DNA from: Haloglycomyces albus DSM 45210
Lineage (GTDB): Bacteria; Actinomycetota; Actinomycetes; Mycobacteriales; Micromonosporaceae
DNA: 64,000 nt
Reading direction: 5' to 3'
Assembly (NCBI RefSeq): GCF_000527155.1
Contig: NZ_AZUQ01000001.1
Span: 545,891 to 609,890 of the forward strand
In this document: one piece after another, positions 36,528 through 46,275 of the stretch
How positions within the stretch are numbered: position 1 is the first letter of the stretch
Layout: each line of letters opens with the position of its first letter
Made by a program: the position numbers and the translations under genes
The notes under the pieces: generated by a model
What the model saw: the letters and a program-made list of their open reading frames with translations, nothing else
Database searches by the model: none
Told to the model about the DNA's origin: nothing

Positions 36528-39467
36528 ATGATTTTCAACAGTGACGATGAGATTTGGAATCTGATCTGGACGGTCGACGAACACCCTGACGGCGAGGATA
36601 AAATCGCAGTCCTCGGGGACGCGCTGGAGTCGGCCGAGCGTTCCCACAACGACGAGCTGATCAATTACTGTCTCGTCGACCTGATGGTGGCCTATGTCTG
36701 CTCACCGGACGCGACCCGATTGGTGGACACCTTTCGCCGCCTTCAGCAACGCTGGACCGAGCAGCCCTCCTCCTTCGACAGCTACCTCACACATCGCTAC
36801 CTCTGGGGACACAAGTGGGTCCTCAACGCCCTGCGCGACAATCCGGACGTCCCTTGGCCGGAAGTGGAAGAGGCCTGGCACGATCTCAAGGAGGCCTATA
36901 AGGCCAACGGCCACTCACTGAACGCCGTTTACCTGGAGGAAGCCAAGATCGCCCATCACATCGGTGACGGCGACCGCGTCAACGCGGCGCTGGAGCAGGC
37001 CGACCTCCACGAGCCGGACGAACTCAGCGATTGCCACGCGTGCCGCATGAAACAGCTCGCCGATCTTCTGTGGGATTCCGACGCGCCCGCCGACACCATC
37101 ACCCCGCATCTACGCTCGGCCCTGGAAGGTTCCGACGCCTGCAGTTCACAGCCACAGGGCGCACTGGCGGCTGCGATGTTCGCCCATGCCCTGACCGAGG
37201 AACCGGACCAGGCCCGCAACGCGCATCTGGAAGGCTACGCCCTCACTCGAGGTCGCGGCGACCTGCTGGACTACGTTATCGAGCACCTCCAATTCTGCGT
37301 GGTGTCGGGCAATGAGTCCCGCGCCGTCGACATTCTTACCGAACACGCCCGACTGCTCTTCGGTCCCCTGAATCCGGCCGTGGAACTGAGCCTGTACAAC
37401 GTCCTGTCTCTCCTCTGCCGCCGGCTCATTGAACTCGGGCACAAGGAATACCGGATACCCGGTCCGTACGAGAAATCCTGGAGCGCCCTCGATCTGCTCC
37501 CCTTCGCCGACGAACGGCGCTACGAACTGTCGCACCGCTTCGACCGCCGCAATGGAAACGCGCACCGTACCGTGGCGTCGGACGACGTGGCGAACTTCGG
37601 CCGCCTTCCCATCGCCGTCCCACTCGGATTCAAAAACGTGCGGCCCACCTCCGACAGCGCGGTGAAAACCGAGACGTCTCCACCCGAATACTCCGAAGAC
37701 GACCTCGACGAGGCGATACTCGAAGCGCAACAACGCACCGACCAGTTTCTGCCCCGACAGACCGTCGCCTGGGAAAAGGTCGGCGAAATCTCCCATCGGC
37801 TGGGCGTCGAACTGCACGGATCCCTGGAAGCACAGGTGGCCTACGCCAAAACCCACACTCTCTACGAACCGCACGAGACCCTACCGGAGCTGGAGCGGAT
37901 CTTCGAGCTTTTCACCGAGGCCGACCTACCCGGACGAGCGCTCGCTCTGCAGGTGGAGATTCTCTCCGAATCGTTCCATCAATCGCCCCATCAGGTCTTG
38001 GAGGCGCTGGAACTGGTTCGCAAGCGGGCCGAGGAACTGTACAGTGACGGACGCATCGACGAGCGCGATTACTACTCGGTGCGTGCGACGACGTTGCGGG
38101 TCGAAGCGGGGCGGATTCATCAACTGGTGATGTCCGAGGAAGAGGAACCGGCGCGGCTGCTGGCTCTCTACGATCGAGCCACGGAACTCGATTCGATTCT
38201 GGAGACCTTCGCACACCGGTGGGCCTACTTCCGTCGCTGCGACGTCCTTGACCTCGCGGCAGGGTTGACCGAAGACCACGACCGGCGAGTGGAGATTCTG
38301 CGAAAGGCCTATGACCTTGCCCTGCTGTCGGAGAACCCGGGTGTGCTGAACCGTATTTGCATGAACCTCTCCACCACGTACATGGGGTTGGAACAACCGG
38401 TCAACGCCGTTGCCATCGCCGAAAAGGGCGTCGAGGAGATCGGCCCGTACATCCACCCCGGTATCGTGATCACCCTCTACAACGTTCTGGCCGAGGCGCA
38501 CGGATGGCTGGACGACGAGGACGAGTGCCAGCGCGCCTGCCTGAAGATGGCCGAATGGGGCGACGAGCACGACATTCCCAGCGGCGGCCTGGTCGCTCGC
38601 CACATGATGGCGTTGTCTCTCCGGCGTCAAGGTCGGCACCGCGAGGCGATCGACTATTTCGAAGCCGTTCTACCCGAGGTCGATGAGGAAGACGTGGGGC
38701 ATCTGATCAATCTCAACGCCCACTTGGCCGAGATCTACGAGGAGATCGGCCAGGCCGAATCGGGGCTGTACCACGCGAACCGAGCGTTGGCGATTATGGA
38801 GGAGAACCCCGAGCTGCAGGTCGAAACGCTGTGGGCCAATAGCCTGTGGACGGCAGCGCAGCTGTTGCAGTCGGCGCAGCGCTACGACGAGGCACTGGAG
38901 ATGTTTCCTCGCGCCGCTCAAGCCTTTGAGCGCGACGGGGCCTTTCAACTGTGGGCTCGGGCGTCCCGTTCGGTGGCGTGGCTGTTGGTAGAGCCGCCCG
39001 GACTCCCGATCGAGGCGATGCCCACCGCGTCCGAGGACGAATTCACCAAGGCGCTGTCCACCATGGCCTACATCGCCGAACGTCTGTTGGAGGAGGCTCG
39101 CGACGAATCGGCCGCGGAGGCCTATCGGATTCAATGCCGCGTCGAGTTGGGCCACACCTATCGGCAGCACGCACAGTTGCTGTATCGCTCGTTGACCAAG
39201 CAATTGGGGCGCACCCCCGCCGATCGAGAGGAGATCGCTCCTCTCTTGGAATTGGAGCTCAAGGCCCGGGACGCCTATTTGGAGGATCCGGCGTTTCCCA
39301 CTCAGGCGGTTGAAGCGGTGGAGAACGCCATGATCCTCCTGTACTCGGCCGGTTCGACGTCGGAGGCCGACAATCTCGGTAAACAGATGTTGAGTCGACT
39401 GTCGGGGGAACACGCGGCGGCCGGATCGGCCATCGAAGAGTGGTTGACTCAGGGTTTCGACAGTTGA
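36528..39467 (+). CDS. Large TPR-repeat protein
   Basis: 979 aa, almost wholly helical, acidic and without signal peptide or membrane segment, so cytoplasmic. Helix pairs with TPR-like spacing are clearest at about residues 560-800 (for example ALLSENPGVLNRICMNLSTTYMGLEQPVNAVAIAEKG and INLNAHLAEIYEEIGQAESGLYHANRAL). A central linker (about 370-410) is less ordered and separates two superhelical halves. GAGGAAACAGC precedes the ATG. TPR arrays scaffold protein complexes; the partner is unknown. It converges with nuoN across a strong terminator. Confidence 0.8.
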   Translation: MIFNSDDEIWNLIWTVDEHPDGEDKIAVLGDALESAERSHNDELINYCLVDLMVAYVCSPDATRLVDTFRRLQQRWTEQPSSFDSYLTHRYLWGHKWVLNALRDNPDVPWPEVEEAWHDLKEAYKANGHSLNAVYLEEAKIAHHIGDGDRVNAALEQADLHEPDELSDCHACRMKQLADLLWDSDAPADTITPHLRSALEGSDACSSQPQGALAAAMFAHALTEEPDQARNAHLEGYALTRGRGDLLDYVIEHLQFCVVSGNESRAVDILTEHARLLFGPLNPAVELSLYNVLSLLCRRLIELGHKEYRIPGPYEKSWSALDLLPFADERRYELSHRFDRRNGNAHRTVASDDVANFGRLPIAVPLGFKNVRPTSDSAVKTETSPPEYSEDDLDEAILEAQQRTDQFLPRQTVAWEKVGEISHRLGVELHGSLEAQVAYAKTHTLYEPHETLPELERIFELFTEADLPGRALALQVEILSESFHQSPHQVLEALELVRKRAEELYSDGRIDERDYYSVRATTLRVEAGRIHQLVMSEEEEPARLLALYDRATELDSILETFAHRWAYFRRCDVLDLAAGLTEDHDRRVEILRKAYDLALLSENPGVLNRICMNLSTTYMGLEQPVNAVAIAEKGVEEIGPYIHPGIVITLYNVLAEAHGWLDDEDECQRACLKMAEWGDEHDIPSGGLVARHMMALSLRRQGRHREAIDYFEAVLPEVDEEDVGHLINLNAHLAEIYEEIGQAESGLYHANRALAIMEENPELQVETLWANSLWTAAQLLQSAQRYDEALEMFPRAAQAFERDGAFQLWARASRSVAWLLVEPPGLPIEAMPTASEDEFTKALSTMAYIAERLLEEARDESAAEAYRIQCRVELGHTYRQHAQLLYRSLTKQLGRTPADREEIAPLLELELKARDAYLEDPAFPTQAVEAVENAMILLYSAGSTSEADNLGKQMLSRLSGEHAAAGSAIEEWLTQGFDS

Positions 39468-39507
39468 CGGTCATGCGGACCGCATCGCGGCGGCCCGCAT
39501 GACCGTC
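39466..39507. terminator. Bidirectional terminator between TPR gene and nuoN
   Basis: GACGGTCATGCGG (39466-39478) and CCGCATGACCGTC (39495-39507) form a perfect 13-bp stem. It starts within the TPR stop codon and ends 11 bp before the nuoN stop, so it can serve both convergent transcripts. Confidence 0.8.
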
Positions 39508-39517
39508 TCACGGTGAA

Positions 39518-41104
39518 CTATTGGGCCCTGGCGAGTTCGATGAACTGCCCCGCGCCATCGGCAAGGTCGATGAGCAGGCCCGGAGCCACTCCGAGCAGGA
39601 GGGTCGCCATGACGCCCATGGCCACCACGGAACCGGCCATCGGACTGGGCATACTGATGTGCGGGGCGTCGGGTGCGGGCTCGTTGAGCCAAATCAACAC
39701 GACGATTCGCAGATACGGGAACGCCAGTATCGCCGAGGACACGATTCCCACGATCACCAGGGTCATCTCCCCCGCCGACACGCCGGCGGCGAACAGCCCG
39801 AATTTGGCGGTGAATCCACTGGTGAAGGGTATGCCCGCCAGGGCCAGCATGAGGACGGTGACCACCAGTGCCAGCAAGGGATTGTGTTTACCCAAACCGG
39901 CCCAGCGGGACAGGTCGGTCGCTTCGTTGTCTCCGTCGCGCACCAGCGAGATGACGGCGAAGGCGGCGATCACCGTGAATCCGTAGGCGACCAGGTAGAA
40001 CATGGTCGCTCCAACGGCGTCTCCGAGGGCGATGACTCCAATGAGGAGGTAGCCCGCGTTGGCGATCGACGAGTAGGCCAGCAGCCGTTTGATATTGCGT
40101 TGCGTGACCGCCCACAGCGCGCCACCCAGCATCGTCGCCACGGCGACGACGGTGAGAATGAAGTGCCAACTGGCCACCGAATCGGCAAAGGCCATATTGA
40201 AGACGCGCAACAGGCCTCCGATGGCGGCGACCTTCACGCAGGAGGCCATGAGCGCCGTAATGGCACTCGGCGCCCCGGTGTAGACGTCGGGCGTCCACAT
40301 GTGGAACGGCACTGCGGCGGCCTTGAACAACAGGGCCACCGCCAGCATCGCGACACCGATGTAGAGGATCGCGCTGGGCTGTTCGCTCACTTCGGCCGCA
40401 CCCGCGATTCCGGGCAGGGCCACGTTGCCGGCGAATCCGTAGACCATGGCCATGCCGTAGACGAAGAACGCCGAGGCGAAAGCTCCCAGAAGGAAGTACT
40501 TGAAGGCCGCCTCTTGACTGATGAGCCGCCGCCGTTTCGACAGGCCGCACAAGAGGTAAAGCGGAATGGACATGATTTCCAGGCCCACGAACATGGTCAG
40601 GAGGTCTCCGGCGACGACGAAGATCATCATTCCGGACAGCGCGAACAGCGTCAGCGGGTAAATCTCGGTCGCCCCCACCAGACGACGTTGCTCGATGTCG
40701 GCGGGTGAATCGGCCACCACCGCGGCCTGGGCGACGAAGTCCCCGCCTTTCACCGTGCGTTGTTCGGCGATGAACAGGGTGGCCACCGCCGCCAATACGA
40801 CCAGGGTGGCCTGCAAGAACAGCCCGGGCCCATCGATGAGGATGGGAGCCAGGAACTCCTCCTGACCCGTGGGACCCCATACGGTGAAGGCCGCGCCTTC
40901 CGTTCCCCACAGTCGCACGATGGAGAACAGTGACAGGGCCATGGCCGCCAAGCTCAGAGCCAGATGCAGTCGCGAACGCAGTTCGGCGGTGGGTTCGGGA
41001 TGTGTGTTGCTGCGTATGAAGGTTTCAACGAGCAAGCCGATGAACGCCGCCGCGAAGATGATGGCGATGGGCGCGAGCCCATTCCAGTGGATTATTGTCT
41101 CCAT
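39518..41104 (-). CDS. nuoN: NADH-quinone oxidoreductase subunit N
   Basis: 528 aa, about 14 membrane helices, in the proton-translocating antiporter-like family. Conserved segments include SIPLYLLCGLSKRRRLISQEAAFKYFLLGAFASAF, AVPFHMWTPDVYTGAPSAITALMASCVK and LLAYSSIANAGYLLIG. It is the last gene of the nuoA-N operon and forms part of the membrane arm that couples quinone reduction to proton pumping. Confidence 0.95.
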   Translation of the reverse strand: METIIHWNGLAPIAIIFAAAFIGLLVETFIRSNTHPEPTAELRSRLHLALSLAAMALSLFSIVRLWGTEGAAFTVWGPTGQEEFLAPILIDGPGLFLQATLVVLAAVATLFIAEQRTVKGGDFVAQAAVVADSPADIEQRRLVGATEIYPLTLFALSGMMIFVVAGDLLTMFVGLEIMSIPLYLLCGLSKRRRLISQEAAFKYFLLGAFASAFFVYGMAMVYGFAGNVALPGIAGAAEVSEQPSAILYIGVAMLAVALLFKAAAVPFHMWTPDVYTGAPSAITALMASCVKVAAIGGLLRVFNMAFADSVASWHFILTVVAVATMLGGALWAVTQRNIKRLLAYSSIANAGYLLIGVIALGDAVGATMFYLVAYGFTVIAAFAVISLVRDGDNEATDLSRWAGLGKHNPLLALVVTVLMLALAGIPFTSGFTAKFGLFAAGVSAGEMTLVIVGIVSSAILAFPYLRIVVLIWLNEPAPDAPHISMPSPMAGSVVAMGVMATLLLGVAPGLLIDLADGAGQFIELARAQ

Positions 41105-41116
41105 GAGGCACTTGTC

Positions 41117-42670
41117 CTAATCTTGGTTCGATTCGGCTTGGGCCGTGTCGGTGTCGGCCGTGTCCACGTCGACGTAGGTCAGGGTGTGGTTCACTGCCGG
41201 TTCAACCATGTTGACCAAGGGTTGTGGAAAGAATCCAAAACCGAGTATTGCCACGACCAGGGGCGTGACCAGAGCTTTTTCCCGGATCGTGAGGTCCCGG
41301 CGCATGGCGGGGATGTCGTCGAGCGCGATGTTGCGCTCCCCCTGCATGGTCCGCTGATACATCCACAGCACATAGGCCGCGGCGAGGATGATGCCGAGGG
41401 TGGATATGACCGCCACCGGTTTACTGGCGGTGAAGGCTCCCAGCAGCACCATGAATTCGCTGATGAACGGTGCCGTTCCGGGAAGGGACAGGGACGCCAG
41501 TCCGGCGAATAGGAAGATCCCCGCCAAGAGCGGCAGTGTCTTGGCGGCGCCTCCGTAGTCGCCGATGCTCGCCGACTTGCGGCGCAGCGTCAACATACCG
41601 ACCACGATGAACAGCAGTCCGGTGGCGAGGCCGTGGTTGAACATGTAGAGGACCGCGCCGGTGGCCGCCGAGGTGGTGAATACGAAGATTCCCACGCCGA
41701 TGAATCCGAAGTGGGCTATCGACGTGTAGGCGACGAGGCGCTTCAGGTCGCGTTGTCCGATGGCGACGAAGGCCGCGTATACGATACCGATGACGCTCAT
41801 GGCGATGACCCACGGCGCGAAGGTTTCCACCGCATCGGGGAACATCGGGAGCGCGTAACGCAGAATGGCGAAGGTGCCGATCTTGTCCATGACTCCCACC
41901 AGGAGTGCGGCAATCGCGGCCGGGGCGGCACCGCCGGCGTCGGGAAGCCACGTGTGGAAGGGGAAGAAGGGCGCCTTGATCGCGAAGGCGAGGAAGAAGC
42001 CGAGGAACAGCCAGTTCTGCAGGCTTCCGGCACCGAGCTGTAGGGCGGCGTCGTTACCGTCGGCTCCGACCAGGGCGGCCCACTCGAAGACGCCTCCGGA
42101 CTGTACCCATACTCCGATCACGGCGACGAGCATGAACAGCCCGCCGATGAAGGAGTAGAGAAAGAACTTGACCGCGGCGTATTGCCGACGGGGTCCACTG
42201 CCGTAGGAGCCGATGAGGAAGTACATCGGGACCAGCATGACTTCGAAGAAGATGTAGAACAGTAGGACGTTGGCGGCCAGGAAGGTCGCCAGCATGCTCG
42301 CTTCCAGCGCCAGTATGAGCCCGAAGAACGCCGGTACGGATCGGTGCACGGCGTTGAGATCGCGCCAGGCGGCCAGGACGGCGATCGGAGTGAGCCCGGC
42401 CGTCAGGAGTACGAGCATGAGTGCGATGCCGTCTATGCCCCAGGAGAAGTTCAAATCCCAGGCCGGTATCCACGCGTACGATTCGGTCAGCTGCAGCCAG
42501 GCGGCGTTGCCGCCGTAGTCGAATTGGAATGCCGCGATCGCGGCGAGCGCGGCGGTGGCCATCGCCACCGCAAGCGCGGTCCATTTGGCGACGTCGGCTT
42601 TGGCACGTGGCACGAGGGCCACGGCGAGCGCCCCCAAGGCGGGGAGCGCGACGATGCTAGTGAGTATCAT
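41117..42670 (-). CDS. nuoM: NADH-quinone oxidoreductase subunit M
   Basis: 517 aa, multi-spanning. Signatures are ANVLLFYIFFEVMLVPMYFLIG (with the conserved Glu of the pumping channel), APFFPFHTWLPDAGGAAPAA and LKRLVAYTSIAHFGFIGVG. It overlaps the nuoL stop by ATGA and lies 12 bp before nuoN. It is an antiporter-like proton-pumping subunit. Confidence 0.95.
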   Translation of the reverse strand: MILTSIVALPALGALAVALVPRAKADVAKWTALAVAMATAALAAIAAFQFDYGGNAAWLQLTESYAWIPAWDLNFSWGIDGIALMLVLLTAGLTPIAVLAAWRDLNAVHRSVPAFFGLILALEASMLATFLAANVLLFYIFFEVMLVPMYFLIGSYGSGPRRQYAAVKFFLYSFIGGLFMLVAVIGVWVQSGGVFEWAALVGADGNDAALQLGAGSLQNWLFLGFFLAFAIKAPFFPFHTWLPDAGGAAPAAIAALLVGVMDKIGTFAILRYALPMFPDAVETFAPWVIAMSVIGIVYAAFVAIGQRDLKRLVAYTSIAHFGFIGVGIFVFTTSAATGAVLYMFNHGLATGLLFIVVGMLTLRRKSASIGDYGGAAKTLPLLAGIFLFAGLASLSLPGTAPFISEFMVLLGAFTASKPVAVISTLGIILAAAYVLWMYQRTMQGERNIALDDIPAMRRDLTIREKALVTPLVVAILGFGFFPQPLVNMVEPAVNHTLTYVDVDTADTDTAQAESNQD

Positions 42671-44571
42671 TGGAACACCACCACGAAGATGCTGGCGAGG
42701 AGAATGACCGCACCAGACAGGACGGACAGGGCATAGGATCGGACGTAGCCGGTCTGGAGGTTCAAGGCACGACGTGAGAGTCCTCCGACGGTGGCGGACA
42801 GTCCATTGACGACTCCGTCGACTCCGCGTGCGTCGAAGGCGACGGAGGCTCGGGCGGCGAAGACGCTGGGGCGTTCGAAGACCGCCTTGTTGACGAGTTC
42901 TCCCCCGAGGTCGGCGCGTGCGGCGCGGACGGGGAAGGCGGCCGCCTGTGGTGCTTCATCGGTTCCGCTGCGGAAGAACCACCAGGCGAGTGCGGTGGAG
43001 GCGACGACGGCGACCAGCGTCATCACGGTGACCTCCATATGGCTGAGCGACCCGTGGATGGCTTTCGGATCGGCGGTGACGACCGGCTCCAGCCAGCCGG
43101 GCAGGCGAGTGTAGAGGAGGTAGCCGCCGGCAAGTGATCCGATGGCCAGGAGGACGAGGGGGCCGACCATGATCGGTCCGCTCTCATGTGGTTTGACGTC
43201 GTCGTCCCAGCGTTTGGGCCCGTGGAAGGTGAGGATGAACAGGCGGGTCATGTAGAAGGCGGTGAGGGCGGCCCCGAGAAGTGCCGCCGACCCGAGTATC
43301 CAGCCTTGGGCTCCTTCTTTGGCGAAGGCGGCGTGGATGATCGGGTCCTTCGAGAAGAAACCGGACGCGGGCCACATTCCGATGATGGCCAGCCATCCTG
43401 TTGCGAAGGTGCCGTAGGTCCAGGGCATGACCTTCCAGAGTCCTCCGAAGCGCCGGATGTCGGTCTGGTTGTTCATGGCGTGCATGATCGACCCGGAGCC
43501 GAGGAACAGGTTGGCTTTGAAGAAACCGTGGGCGAACAGGTGTATGAGGCCGAGGATGATCGCTCCGCCGCCGAGTCCGACGGCGAGGAACATGTATCCG
43601 ATCTGGCTGACGGTCGACCAGGCCAGAATGCGTTTGATGTCGTCCTTGGCGCAACCGATGATCGCCCCGAACAGCAGCGTGAAGGCGCCGATGGCGACGA
43701 CGGCGGTCTGCACGGTGTCGTTGAGGCTGAACAGCACATGGCTGCGGGCGATGAGGTAAACCCCGGCCGTCACCATGGTGGCGGCGTGGATCAGAGCCGA
43801 TACCGGAGTGGGGCCTTCCATGGCGTCGGGCAACCACGATTGGAACGGGAATTGGCCGCTCTTACCGCAGGCGGCCGCCAGGAGGCACAATCCGATGAGA
43901 ACGGTCATGCCGGTGCTGAGTCCGTCGGCGTTGGCCGTGACGGTGGCGAAGTCCAAGGAGCCGATCGTGGCGATGAGCGCGAAGATGGCGATGAGAAAGC
44001 CGACGTCGGCCACTCGATTCACCAGGAAGGCCTTTTTACCGGCGGTGGCGGCCGACGGTTTCAACTGCCAGAAGGAGATCAGCAGGTAGGAGGCAAGTCC
44101 GACGCCTTCCCAGCCGATGAACGTCATCATGTAGTTCCCGCCGAGCACGAGAATCAACATGGCGGCGACGAACAGGTTGAAGTAGGCGAAGAACTTGCGG
44201 CGGTCCGGATCGTGGGCCATGTATCCCACCGCGTAGATGTGGATGAGCGATCCGACTCCGGTAATGAGCAGGACGAATGCCGCACTGAGCGGGTCGAGTA
44301 GAAGACTCGCCTGAATGTCGACGTCGCCGACGGTCAGGAACGTGTAGAGCTCGCTGAACACCGCCGTCTCGCTGAGACCGGCGAGGGCAATGGTCTGGGC
44401 CAATCCCAGTCCGAACGCCGCCGCCACGGTGGCGACTCCGAGCCAGTGGCCCCATTTATCGGCGGCCTTTCCGGCCAACAGCAGCGCGATCGCCCCTGCG
44501 GCCGGTAGAGCGATGAGCAGCCAGGTGAGGGACAGTATCCCGGTCGGGCTGGCATAGATTACGTCGTCCAC
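42667..44571 (-). CDS. nuoL: NADH-quinone oxidoreductase subunit L
   Basis: 634 aa, started at a GTG preceded by GAGGATAGACC. It carries NYMMTFIGWEGVGLASYLLISFW (the conserved channel Glu), FPFQSWLPDAMEGPTPVSALIHAATMVTAGVYLI and DIKRILAWSTVSQIGYMFLA. The long C-terminal part includes the lateral amphipathic helix region. It is the distal proton-pumping subunit of complex I. Confidence 0.95.
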   Translation of the reverse strand: MDDVIYASPTGILSLTWLLIALPAAGAIALLLAGKAADKWGHWLGVATVAAAFGLGLAQTIALAGLSETAVFSELYTFLTVGDVDIQASLLLDPLSAAFVLLITGVGSLIHIYAVGYMAHDPDRRKFFAYFNLFVAAMLILVLGGNYMMTFIGWEGVGLASYLLISFWQLKPSAATAGKKAFLVNRVADVGFLIAIFALIATIGSLDFATVTANADGLSTGMTVLIGLCLLAAACGKSGQFPFQSWLPDAMEGPTPVSALIHAATMVTAGVYLIARSHVLFSLNDTVQTAVVAIGAFTLLFGAIIGCAKDDIKRILAWSTVSQIGYMFLAVGLGGGAIILGLIHLFAHGFFKANLFLGSGSIMHAMNNQTDIRRFGGLWKVMPWTYGTFATGWLAIIGMWPASGFFSKDPIIHAAFAKEGAQGWILGSAALLGAALTAFYMTRLFILTFHGPKRWDDDVKPHESGPIMVGPLVLLAIGSLAGGYLLYTRLPGWLEPVVTADPKAIHGSLSHMEVTVMTLVAVVASTALAWWFFRSGTDEAPQAAAFPVRAARADLGGELVNKAVFERPSVFAARASVAFDARGVDGVVNGLSATVGGLSRRALNLQTGYVRSYALSVLSGAVILLASIFVVVFQ

Positions 44572-44585
44572 GGTCTATCCTCGCA

Positions 44586-44885
44586 TTAAGCTTTCAGTAG
44601 ATTGGCGTCGTCAATGGAGGCGGATCGGCGGGAACGATAGATCGCCATGATGATCGCGAGTCCGACGACGACTTCGGCTGCGGCGACGGCCATGACGAAG
44701 AACGCCATGACCTGTCCGTCGATGGTTCCGGTGGTGCGGGAGAAGGTGACCAAGCTCAGGTTGGCGGCGTTGAGCATGAGCTCCACACACATGAACACCA
44801 CGATGGCGTTGCGCCGCACCAGAACTCCCACAGCTCCAATGGAGAACAGTGCGGCGGACAGGATCAGGTAGTACTCGGGATTCAC
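44586..44885 (-). CDS. nuoK: NADH-quinone oxidoreductase subunit K
   Basis: 99 aa, three membrane helices. [20 protein letters not shown] contains the conserved Glu of helix 2, and [17 protein letters not shown] the second conserved Glu. The GTG start overlaps the nuoJ stop (GTGA). It is the MrpC-like core subunit of the membrane arm. Confidence 0.95.
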   Translation of the reverse strand: MNPEYYLILSAALFSIGAVGVLVRRNAIVVFMCVELMLNAANLSLVTFSRTTGTIDGQVMAFFVMAVAAAEVVVGLAIIMAIYRSRRSASIDDANLLKA

Positions 44886-45667
44886 TTGGAACTTCCTTGC
44901 GTATTCTTCGGGGCCGCTTCGGTGTCGCTCAGTTGCCGTTGAGGCACGTGTTCCGATATCGAGGAACCGGCAACGGAGCCGTCCGGCAGGAGCGCCGGCG
45001 TGGCCGTCGAGGACGAGGTGGCGAACACCCCGGGACCCGACTGTGGCCCGGGATAATTGCCTTCGGCGAAGCGCTCGCGACTGTTCTCTTTTTGAGTCTT
45101 GGCCGGCCCGTACTTCGTGACATGGGCGAACATCAAGGCGCCCATGGCGGCCACTGTGAGCAGACCGGCGATGATTTCGAAGGCGAACACGTAGGTGCCG
45201 AAGAGACTGTGCGCGATGGCGGCGATGTTGGACGGGTTCCCGGCCGACGTCACGACTTCCGGTGGACCGGTGGGTGAGACGACCAAGCCGGACACCGCGT
45301 GTGCGATACCTCCCGACAGGAGGAACGACAGTCCGATGCCGAGGCTGACGGCGGCGAGACGCTGTCCCCGCAACGTCTCCATAACCGAATCACGACTACC
45401 GCGACCGAAGAGCATGAGCACGAACAAAAACAGCATCATGATCGCGCCGGTGTACACCATGATCTGGGTAAATCCCAGGAACGGGGCCGACTGCATTATG
45501 TAGAACACGCCCATGCACAACATGGTGCTGACCAGCATGAGGGCGGCATGGATGGCCGAGCGGGCGAGGACAAGGCCAATGGCTCCGCCGAGGGCGATCG
45601 GCGCGAGAATCCAAAACGCCACGGCTTCCCCGCCGGACGCGGCCATCAAGCTTGCGGTGTCATACAT
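44882..45667 (-). CDS. nuoJ: NADH-quinone oxidoreductase subunit J
   Basis: 261 aa from ATG 45667 ([21 protein letters not shown]). Five membrane helices carry the conserved [20 protein letters not shown]. The polar C-terminal tail of about 80 residues (after [11 protein letters not shown]) is longer than in enterobacteria, as in other actinobacteria. The start lies within the nuoI tail (8-bp overlap). A longer upstream frame was rejected because it lacks any NuoJ similarity. Confidence 0.94.
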   Translation of the reverse strand: MYDTASLMAASGGEAVAFWILAPIALGGAIGLVLARSAIHAALMLVSTMLCMGVFYIMQSAPFLGFTQIMVYTGAIMMLFLFVLMLFGRGSRDSVMETLRGQRLAAVSLGIGLSFLLSGGIAHAVSGLVVSPTGPPEVVTSAGNPSNIAAIAHSLFGTYVFAFEIIAGLLTVAAMGALMFAHVTKYGPAKTQKENSRERFAEGNYPGPQSGPGVFATSSSTATPALLPDGSVAGSSISEHVPQRQLSDTEAAPKNTQGSSK

Positions 45668-46274
45668 TTTCGGCGCTCCGTTCGCCGTCGGTGTGCTGGT
45701 CGTCGGCGGAACTCTTCCGTTGCCGCAGCATTTCGCTGAGCTCGACGGGCGAGTACTCGGCCCCCTGGGAGGCTCCCGGATTGTCGGTCCCGGTCCCGTA
45801 ATACGCCTTTTCACTGTCGCCCAAACGCATCGGGTGAGGCGGCTCCTCCATCGATTCGGACAGCGGAGCAAGCAGTTGCTCTTTGGTGTAAATCAGTTCA
45901 CGCCGGTCGTCGGAAGCCAGCTCGTACTCGTTGCTCATGGTGAGCGAGCGGGTCGGGCAGGCTTCGACGCAGAGTCCGCAGAAAATGCAGCGGGCGTAGT
46001 TGATCTGATAGTCCTTGGCGTAACGTTCTCCGGGCGAATACCGTTCGGCCTCGGTGTTGTCCGCACCTTCGACGTAAATCGCGTCGGCCGGGCAGGCCCA
46101 GGCGCACAATTCACATCCGATGCACTTCTCGAGCCCGTCGGGATGCCGGTTGAGGACGTGACGTCCGTGGTAGCGAGCCGCCACCTTCGGAGGCCGGTCG
46201 GGATAATCCTCCGTCACCTGCTTTTTGAACATGTGTTTAAAGGTGACGGTGAAACTCTTCAGTGAACCCCACAT
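45660..46274 (-). CDS. nuoI: NADH-quinone oxidoreductase subunit I
   Basis: 204 aa. Two ferredoxin-type [4Fe-4S] motifs are visible: C51-x2-C54-x2-C57-x3-C61P and C96-x2-C99-x2-C102-x3-C106P. The clusters N6a and N6b pass electrons from NuoG to NuoB. The acidic C-terminal extension after about residue 150 is typical of actinobacteria. It begins 1 bp after the nuoH stop. Confidence 0.96.
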   Translation of the reverse strand: MWGSLKSFTVTFKHMFKKQVTEDYPDRPPKVAARYHGRHVLNRHPDGLEKCIGCELCAWACPADAIYVEGADNTEAERYSPGERYAKDYQINYARCIFCGLCVEACPTRSLTMSNEYELASDDRRELIYTKEQLLAPLSESMEEPPHPMRLGDSEKAYYGTGTDNPGASQGAEYSPVELSEMLRQRKSSADDQHTDGERSAENV

Positions 46275-46275
46275 G

